Assembly: GCA_944989445.1 (NCBI GenBank)
Contig: CALYLW010000058.1
Span: forward strand, 186,001-250,000
Origin: Ampullaceana balthica
Lineage: Eukaryota > Mollusca > Gastropoda > Lymnaeidae
Direction of reading: 5' to 3'
DNA length: 64,000 nucleotides
Position 1 is the stretch's first letter, and every line of letters starts with the position of its first letter. The notes beneath the pieces are model-generated. The model was not told the origin of the DNA, ran no database searches, and saw only the letters and a program-made list of their open reading frames with translations. Below are positions 62,601 through 64,000 of this stretch, in pieces. The translations under genes were made by a program, and so were the position numbers.

Positions 62601-63007
62601 GATCAGTATTGCCTGGCCTTCCTTTTCCCTTGTTTTTTCAGCTGTAGCCGCCCTACTTCGCTCATCACCTCCTATTGACCCTTCCTTCATGATGTCAGGG
62701 TTAATAAATAATGGATTAAAATCTCTGTATAATTTTTATTATCTGTTTTCAATAGTGGAAACTACAATGATGATCTTAGCAAATAATTCATTATAAAATG
62801 TTGCTAAGATAATTTATTAATAATTGGTTGATAATATTTGTCATTTATGCAAATATTATTTTTATAAAATACAAAATATTTGTAACCTTTGCTTTTGAAG
62901 TCCTAGAGGATCTAGTGCTGCCTTTAAATGTCCATTCCTTCTATAAGCGTCAACAAGCTCAACAACATTTGTATACTTGAGTCGATTTTCAAGTTCTTCA
63001 GGTGTGT
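38554..63007 (-). CDS. DHTKD1: DHTKD1, 2-oxoadipate dehydrogenase E1 (3' 21 exons)
   Basis: This is the thiamine-diphosphate-dependent E1 that decarboxylates 2-oxoadipate and, with the DLST and DLD subunits, yields glutaryl-CoA in mitochondrial lysine, hydroxylysine and tryptophan breakdown. Twenty-one exons were found by translating the minus strand. All have GT-AG junctions and compatible phases, and they sum to 2633 bases (876 residues plus stop; human DHTKD1 has 919). Diagnostic blocks in order: [111 protein letters not shown] and PAVGIS near the C-terminus. The length and lack of the OGDH-type N-terminal segment favour DHTKD1 over OGDH. The first exon, with the mitochondrial presequence, is not visible. 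The introns are loaded with repeats, several made from exon edges. Confidence 0.95.
38731..40241. mobile_element. Terminal-inverted-repeat element in the last DHTKD1 intron
   Basis: The left end reads GGCCGTCCATAAATGACGTC, and the right end (40221-40237) is its inverse, CATTTATGGACGGCCCC. Inside are blocks shared with the copy at 11398-11800. There is foreign sequence at about 39000-40195, including an (AAT)n stretch at 39305-39328 and a truncated CTAGCAGACCCGTCG element from 39831. No transposase is visible. Confidence 0.75.
39831..40188 (+). mobile_element. Truncated CTAGCAGACCCGTCG element nested in the TIR element
   Basis: Starts ACTAGCAGACCCGTCGTGCA and contains AGGGCCCCCAG, GCAGTTCAGTGCCC and TTTGGTCAAAATCCAG blocks, as in 24471-25000. 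It stops abruptly at AACACTTAAA, where the host element resumes. Confidence 0.75.
40597..40746 (-). CDS. DHTKD1: DHTKD1 exon 20
   Basis: 50 residues with SLCPFP and [13 protein letters not shown], conserved in the C-terminal domain of the family; donor AAC/GTAAGT. Confidence 0.96.
41190..42265 (-). mobile_element. Degenerate LINE reverse transcriptase fragment
   Basis: Minus-strand pieces encode [16 protein letters not shown] (reverse transcriptase motif C, with the usual second Asp of FADD replaced by Ala) and then [18 protein letters not shown] with [12 protein letters not shown]. Near 41215-41290 lie traces of a C-terminal CxxC zinc finger. Frameshifts separate the pieces. It belongs to the same broad LINE type as 57070-58581. 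Confidence 0.85.
43079..43324 (-). CDS. DHTKD1: DHTKD1 exon 19
   Basis: 82 residues from [15 protein letters not shown] through [12 protein letters not shown] to IRLE, in phase 0 at both ends. Start of the conserved C-terminal E1 domain. Confidence 0.96.
43549..43650 (-). CDS. DHTKD1: DHTKD1 exon 18
   Basis: 34 residues ending [15 protein letters not shown]; donor CAG/GTAAAG. Its acceptor half is duplicated in the next 68 bp. Confidence 0.96.
43594..43729 (-). repeat. 68-bp tandem duplication of the exon 18 acceptor end
   Basis: Two 68-bp copies (43594-43661 and 43662-43729). Each contains the 5' half of DHTKD1 exon 18 with its acceptor TTATTGTAG. In the outer copy the first codon CAA is TAA, so it cannot substitute for the exon in the same frame. 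Confidence 0.93.
43759..44004 (-). mobile_element. Degenerate tRNA-derived SINE
   Basis: Shares with the SINE at 45800-46069 the blocks GGTACCCATTCGGAGCTGG, a tail resembling TACAGACGCTC, and the region corresponding to the tRNA head. It is clearly older, with many differences. Confidence 0.8.
44281..44750 (-). repeat. 16-bp minisatellite made of DHTKD1 splice donors
   Basis: About 29 units of CATTTTACAGGTAAGG (minus strand) lie directly after exon 17, whose own end reads TTTTTACAG/GTAAAA. About 27 units keep a GT in donor context (CAG/GTAAGG, GTAAGA or similar); one has CAGGC and one CAGTT. The array thus places many donors stronger than the real one next to it. Confidence 0.95.
44751..44851 (-). 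CDS. DHTKD1: DHTKD1 exon 17
   Basis: Contains [20 protein letters not shown] then FLQ. The donor TTTTTACAG/GTAAAA is the first unit of a 16-bp array made of repeated donor sequences. Confidence 0.95.
45118..46882 (+). mobile_element. hAT transposon remnant with 8-bp target duplication
   Basis: The terminal inverted repeats are TAGGGGACAGCC (45118-45129) and, inverted, TAGGGAACAGCC (46871-46882). They are flanked by an exact 8-bp duplication GTCTTTAT (45110-45117 and 46883-46890). On the plus strand, about 45330-45452 encodes [20 protein letters not shown] followed by [10 protein letters not shown], which matches the C-terminal dimerisation region of hAT transposases. The rest of the transposase is gone, and a SINE is nested inside. 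It sits in the intron between exons 16 and 17. Confidence 0.9.
45800..46069 (-). mobile_element. tRNA-derived SINE with a LINE-like tail
   Basis: Reading the minus strand from 46069, a tRNA-like head has A-box TGGTCGAGTGGC (46048-46059) and B-box GGTTCAAATCC (46005-46015). A central body containing CCAGCTCCGAATGGGTACC follows. The tail reads CTGTATAGAAGGAGCGTCTG and AGATAAGATA, almost identical to the 3' end of the LINE at 50096-51720. A polymerase III promoter is inferred from the boxes. Confidence 0.9.
46915..47071 (-). CDS. DHTKD1: DHTKD1 exon 16
   Basis: 52 residues with VLGFEYGMS and [13 protein letters not shown]; donor AAT/GTAAGA. It lies just beyond the right end of the hAT element. 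Confidence 0.95.
47225..47476. repeat. Minisatellite, about 22-bp unit
   Basis: About 11 copies of GATCTAGGATCAAGTTTGTT plus GA, with GATGTTGAT variants, just 5' of DHTKD1 exon 16 in the gene's orientation. Confidence 0.9.
47613..48405 (+). mobile_element. Dispersed LTR-like element, copy 1
   Basis: Shares order and sequence with 56684-56950 plus 58637-58985: the start (TGTT.AGATC.GCTGGT), the block GAGCCTGGCTAGCTA, a TATA-like CCTATAAAAT, and an end in CTGACTGGTGACAG. A three-copy repeat of about 46 bp (GATAGCGGTCAGTTGACTTG) lies at 47940-48085, next to a G-tract. A solo LTR is one reading, but no target duplication was found. Confidence 0.6.
48406..49557. repeat. Minisatellite, 32-bp unit
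   Basis: About 36 copies of a 32-bp unit starting AAGAACTACACTAACATAGG, with GTAAG/GTGAG variants in runs. It lies in the intron between exons 15 and 16. Confidence 0.96.
49645..50098 (-). repeat. 46-bp minisatellite and partial copy of DHTKD1 exon 15
   Basis: At 49645-49745 the minus strand repeats the 3' half of exon 15 with its donor (CTTGAG/GTACATGCC). Right of it, about 8 units of 46 bp join the exon segment ATATCTACATACCACTCAAT to CATCCAACATCCATTATT, which is probably the original downstream intron sequence. The exon segment has GACATC where the real exon has GGCATC. Confidence 0.93.
50096..51725 (+). mobile_element. CR1/L2-like LINE, internally deleted
   Basis: Pieces of a non-LTR reverse transcriptase lie in order. 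A lysine-rich region comes first (50083-50382), then [20 protein letters not shown] (from 50629). Next is [12 protein letters not shown] after a stop (50898), then [18 protein letters not shown] with frame breaks. At 51290 SFHPEKCQ jumps straight to [12 protein letters not shown], so several hundred bases are missing there. The element ends AGATAAGATAAGATGA. Imperfect flanking copies of GATGARAAAGTT suggest the target duplication. Confidence 0.88.
51740..51879 (-). CDS. DHTKD1: DHTKD1 exon 15
   Basis: Contains [14 protein letters not shown]. The acceptor ATGACCAG at 51880 restores phase with exon 14; the nearer TTTCAG would shift the frame. Its 3' half plus donor is duplicated at 49645-49745, beyond an inserted LINE. 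Confidence 0.95.
52025..52178. repeat. Five-copy 30-bp tandem repeat
   Basis: Five copies of a 30-bp unit containing AATAGACAGTAACCAGGTGT, in the intron 5' of exon 15 (gene orientation). Confidence 0.93.
52600..53070 (-). mobile_element. Degenerate dispersed repeat related to 2525-2844
   Basis: On the minus strand it contains GCACCAAATAACTGCACCAA and ATAACTC blocks like those in the element at 2720-2760; it also has an ACCCGTCAAAAATGACGG segment at 52791. The boundaries are uncertain. Confidence 0.45.
53189..53309 (-). CDS. DHTKD1: DHTKD1 exon 14
   Basis: Contains [17 protein letters not shown], the start of the transketolase-type pyrimidine-binding domain. Donor CAAG/GTAGGT. Confidence 0.96.
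53620..54811 (-). repeat. 54-bp minisatellite built from the end of DHTKD1 exon 13
   Basis: About 22 copies of a 54-bp unit. On the minus strand each contains TGTGTACC, then GAGTCATTTG (or CAATCATTTG), then GTAGGACATTTAAGGAC. The first part is the last 20 bases of exon 13 and the second its donor. Each unit also has TCTTTACAG 23 bases before the donor. Distal copies carry the CAATC form only; exon-proximal copies mostly carry the exon-like GAGTC form. The long open frame through it is in a different frame from DHTKD1. Confidence 0.95.
54792..54923 (-). CDS. DHTKD1: DHTKD1 exon 13
   Basis: 44 residues with [16 protein letters not shown] and ending VPSHL. The donor CATTTG/GTAGGA and the last 20 exon bases are the seed of the 54-bp array that follows immediately. 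Confidence 0.95.
55400..55501 (-). CDS. DHTKD1: DHTKD1 exon 12
   Basis: 34 residues ending [13 protein letters not shown], a variable linker between the two E1 halves. It is placed by phase and order. Confidence 0.9.
55671..55862 (-). CDS. DHTKD1: DHTKD1 exon 11
   Basis: 64 residues including [17 protein letters not shown], the GHNE.DEP substrate-region signature shared by the OGDH/DHTKD1 family. Confidence 0.96.
55863..56372 (-). other. DHTKD1 intron 10-11, unique AT-rich DNA
   Basis: No repeat array or mobile element recognised. Confidence 0.6.
56373..56448 (-). CDS. DHTKD1: DHTKD1 exon 10
   Basis: Encodes [20 protein letters not shown] then GDYPE. The large intron on its 5' side carries the LINE at 57.0-58.6 kb. 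Confidence 0.95.
56684..58985 (+). mobile_element. Dispersed LTR-like element, copy 2, split by a LINE
   Basis: The left part (56684-about 56950) and right part (58637-58985) match the element at 47613-48405. Shared features are GTTGAGA.CC.CTGACTC, the TATA-like CCTATAAAAT, GAGCCTGGCTAGCTA and an ending in GCTGACAGAGG. A LINE fragment separates the halves, so the LINE inserted later. Confidence 0.6.
56985..58640 (+). mobile_element. LINE reverse transcriptase with C-terminal zinc finger
   Basis: An open frame (57070-58350) encodes most of a non-LTR reverse transcriptase: [49 protein letters not shown] (motif C intact) and YLGSRLSQ. After an in-frame TGA at 58348 the same frame continues to 58581 and includes the C2H2 finger [21 protein letters not shown] cut short here as CPFC...HLRTH. 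In motif A the text runs [14 protein letters not shown], several residues shorter than usual, so the first catalytic Asp is apparently lost. It is 5'-truncated, inactive, and sits in the intron between exons 9 and 10 on the opposite strand to DHTKD1. Confidence 0.92.
59087..59202 (-). CDS. DHTKD1: DHTKD1 exon 9
   Basis: Encodes [15 protein letters not shown] then [20 protein letters not shown] is the conserved E1 motif in the cofactor-binding loop. Confidence 0.96.
59413..59556 (-). CDS. DHTKD1: DHTKD1 exon 8
   Basis: 48 residues from [13 protein letters not shown] to [14 protein letters not shown] belongs to the thiamine-diphosphate/Mg-binding region of E1 enzymes. Confidence 0.96.
59769..59842 (-). 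CDS. DHTKD1: DHTKD1 exon 7
   Basis: Encodes [20 protein letters not shown] then SHLE, the conserved PNPSHLE block. Confidence 0.95.
60098..60161 (-). CDS. DHTKD1: DHTKD1 exon 6
   Basis: 22 codons with [20 protein letters not shown]; strong donor T/GTAAGT. Confidence 0.93.
60476..60573 (-). CDS. DHTKD1: DHTKD1 exon 5
   Basis: Contains [26 protein letters not shown] is a signature of the 2-oxoacid dehydrogenase E1 active-site region. Confidence 0.96.
60817..60928 (-). CDS. DHTKD1: DHTKD1 exon 4
   Basis: Contains [20 protein letters not shown] followed by GESMM. This conserved E1 segment precedes the thiamine-diphosphate core. Confidence 0.95.
60929..61638 (-). other. DHTKD1 intron 3-4, unique AT-rich DNA
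   Basis: No array or element recognised. Confidence 0.6.
61639..61746 (-). CDS. DHTKD1: DHTKD1 exon 3
   Basis: 36 residues starting [13 protein letters not shown], in phase 0 at both ends. The donor is GAG/GTTGGT, a weak one. Confidence 0.93.
61874..62048 (-). CDS. DHTKD1: DHTKD1 exon 2
   Basis: 58 residues with [21 protein letters not shown], the QLYCG block of the family. Acceptor AACTTCAG, donor CCG/GTAATT. Confidence 0.93.
62190..62545 (-). repeat. 32-bp minisatellite derived from LINE zinc-finger codons
   Basis: About 11 nearly perfect copies. On the minus strand each contains CCAGTCACACCAAGAGTGCA. The same sequence forms the end of the adjacent LINE zinc-finger coding region (62546-62712), so the array was seeded there. 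Confidence 0.94.
62546..62712 (-). mobile_element. 3' end of a LINE ORF (C2H2 zinc finger)
   Basis: The minus strand encodes, with one frame change, [11 protein letters not shown] and then [20 protein letters not shown]. The SRIGLSSH core matches the finger at the end of the LINE at 58500-58545 (ARIGLISH). Everything upstream of it is missing. Confidence 0.8.
62887..63007 (-). CDS. DHTKD1: DHTKD1 exon 1 of those visible
   Basis: Contains [20 protein letters not shown], the family's N-terminal YRxxGH..A.LDP block. The acceptor is ATTGAAG and the donor AAAG/GTTACA. It starts with two bases of a split codon, so at least one coding exon lies further upstream. Confidence 0.9.
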
Positions 63008-63287
63008 CTTCAATAAAATTATATTTATAAATTTATTTAAATGAGATATGGATTGGTAGCAGTGTAAGAATAATAAACAAGTTTGATGAGAAAATTTAAA
63101 AATAATAATTTGCCTAAACAGAGATGAGCACTAAATGTAAACAAAGGGATATACATGAATACATGAAAGTAAAATATCCTTTATTTTAAACAATTTAAAT
63201 AAAAACTTATAATCTACTTTTCAGTTTTTAAATTTTATCAGTACATTTTGTAACATTAACTTTAACAGTTTTTCAAAAACATAAATC

Positions 63288-63412
63288 ATATCTTATACAT
63301 TACAGATGCTCCTTCTATGCAGATAACTATTGATTATTGCATCCTAGACTTATCCATGGTTTATGTCAATGAGTCTTGCATGTTATTAGAGTTTTGAATG
63401 TTGATAGTTATT
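63288..63412 (-). mobile_element. 3' tail of a CR1/L2-like LINE
   Basis: The reverse complement matches the last ~125 bp of the LINE at 50096-51725, including the ATCAACATT.AAAACTCTAATAA block, GGATAAGTCTAGGATGCAAT and GAAGGAGCATCTGTAATG. Confidence 0.85.
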
Positions 63413-63419
63413 AACCTTA

Positions 63420-64000
63420 CAAGTACACAAGCTGGGAAACCCTGGAAGACTAATTGTTTCCACCTGCTCTTGTCCTACTGAATTAATTTCAGATTTTTTG
63501 GATACTGTTTTTCAACCTATTGTTGCAAATTTACCATCATATATTAAGGACACTAGACATATGATAAAATCTAAGGATTACTTGGATTACCCAATGAAGA
63601 TCATTTACTATTTACAATGGACGTTTCTTCATTGTACACGTCAATTACTCACGCTGATGGCCTCTCTGCAATCTCATTTTTTCTAAATAAGAAGGCGAAT
63701 CTCAAGATCACTGCAAGTGCAGTACTACGAGTGACTGATCTGGTTCTAAATTTAAACTCGTTTGAGTTCAACTGAGAGTTTTTTGATCAAATTAGTGGAG
63801 TTGCTATGGGAACAAAGATGGGACCAAGTTACGCATGTATATTTATGGACCATTTAGAACACCTATGGAATGAAAATTACATAGGTATCTCTCCAGAGTA
63901 CTACAGGAGATACATTGACGATTGCATTGGAGTAACAAAAATGGACATGCAACAATTGCAAAGTTTTATTGACTACGTTGGTAACTTCCATTCTTATTCA
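63420..64000 (+). mobile_element. Penelope-like element reverse transcriptase, frameshifted and cut by the edge
   Basis: Plus-strand pieces read PGRLIVSTCSCPTELISDFL and NLPSYIKDTRHMIK, then after a frameshift near 63618 DVSSLYTSITHADGLSAI. An in-frame stop follows, then GVAMGTKMGPSYACIFMDHL and YYRRYIDDCIG. The DVSSLYTSI, MGTxMGPSYA and YRRYIDD motifs are typical of Penelope-like reverse transcriptases; YIDD holds the catalytic Asp pair. No GIY-YIG domain is visible because the window ends. Confidence 0.88.

Noticed and set aside
38554..63007. OGDH (2-oxoglutarate dehydrogenase E1) as the identity of the large minus-strand gene
   Set aside because: Length, the motif set ([28 protein letters not shown], short C-terminus) and the absence of the longer OGDH N-terminal part fit DHTKD1 better.

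Overview
This window is eukaryotic and animal. It has spliced genes with GT-AG introns and degenerate LINE, SINE, Penelope-like and hAT transposons. It also has an extreme load of minisatellites. The mix suggests a mollusc, perhaps a gastropod, but no single marker here proves the lineage. Nothing looks bacterial, and there is no rRNA, free-standing tRNA gene or CRISPR array.

Positions 1-24390 hold no convincing gene. They carry some 20 separate tandem arrays, with units of about 19 to 62 bp, separated by unique AT-rich DNA and cut by a few inserted elements (about 2525-2844, 11398-11800, 23604-23897). The long open frames in these arrays are by-products of periodicity. Positions 24471-27757 hold a GGGCCC-rich composite repeat that begins CTAGCAGACCCGTCG and includes a tandem duplication of about 845 bp.

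Positions 27945-30955 (minus) are a large terminal exon of a proline-rich protein with a tandem repeat of PPPVPERPPSTN type and a C-terminal NPF motif, so it resembles an endocytic or SH3-binding adaptor. Its 5' exon(s) lie near 32.9-33.2 kb. From 34646 to 36567 (plus) runs a four-exon gene for a 350-residue protein with N-terminal coiled coils and a C-terminal death domain. The two genes diverge from a shared upstream region of about 33.0-34.6 kb, which has received a LINE fragment.

Positions 38554-63007 (minus) hold 21 exons of DHTKD1, the mitochondrial 2-oxoadipate dehydrogenase E1 of lysine and tryptophan breakdown. The exons join in phase into about 876 residues ending at a natural stop; only the N-terminal exon(s) lie beyond what could be recognised. 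The introns hold a hAT transposon with 8-bp target duplications, two tRNA-derived SINE copies, four LINE remnants and several minisatellites. A further LINE tail and a Penelope-like reverse transcriptase fill the right edge.

The most unusual signal is that several DHTKD1 intronic minisatellites are built from the gene's own exon edges. A 16-bp array repeats the donor of exon 17 about 29 times. A 54-bp array repeats the last 20 nt of exon 13 plus its donor about 22 times. The 3' half of exon 15 is copied downstream and partly amplified, and the acceptor end of exon 18 is duplicated. A fifth array grew from the zinc-finger codons of a LINE. The gene therefore sits among dozens of decoy splice sites.
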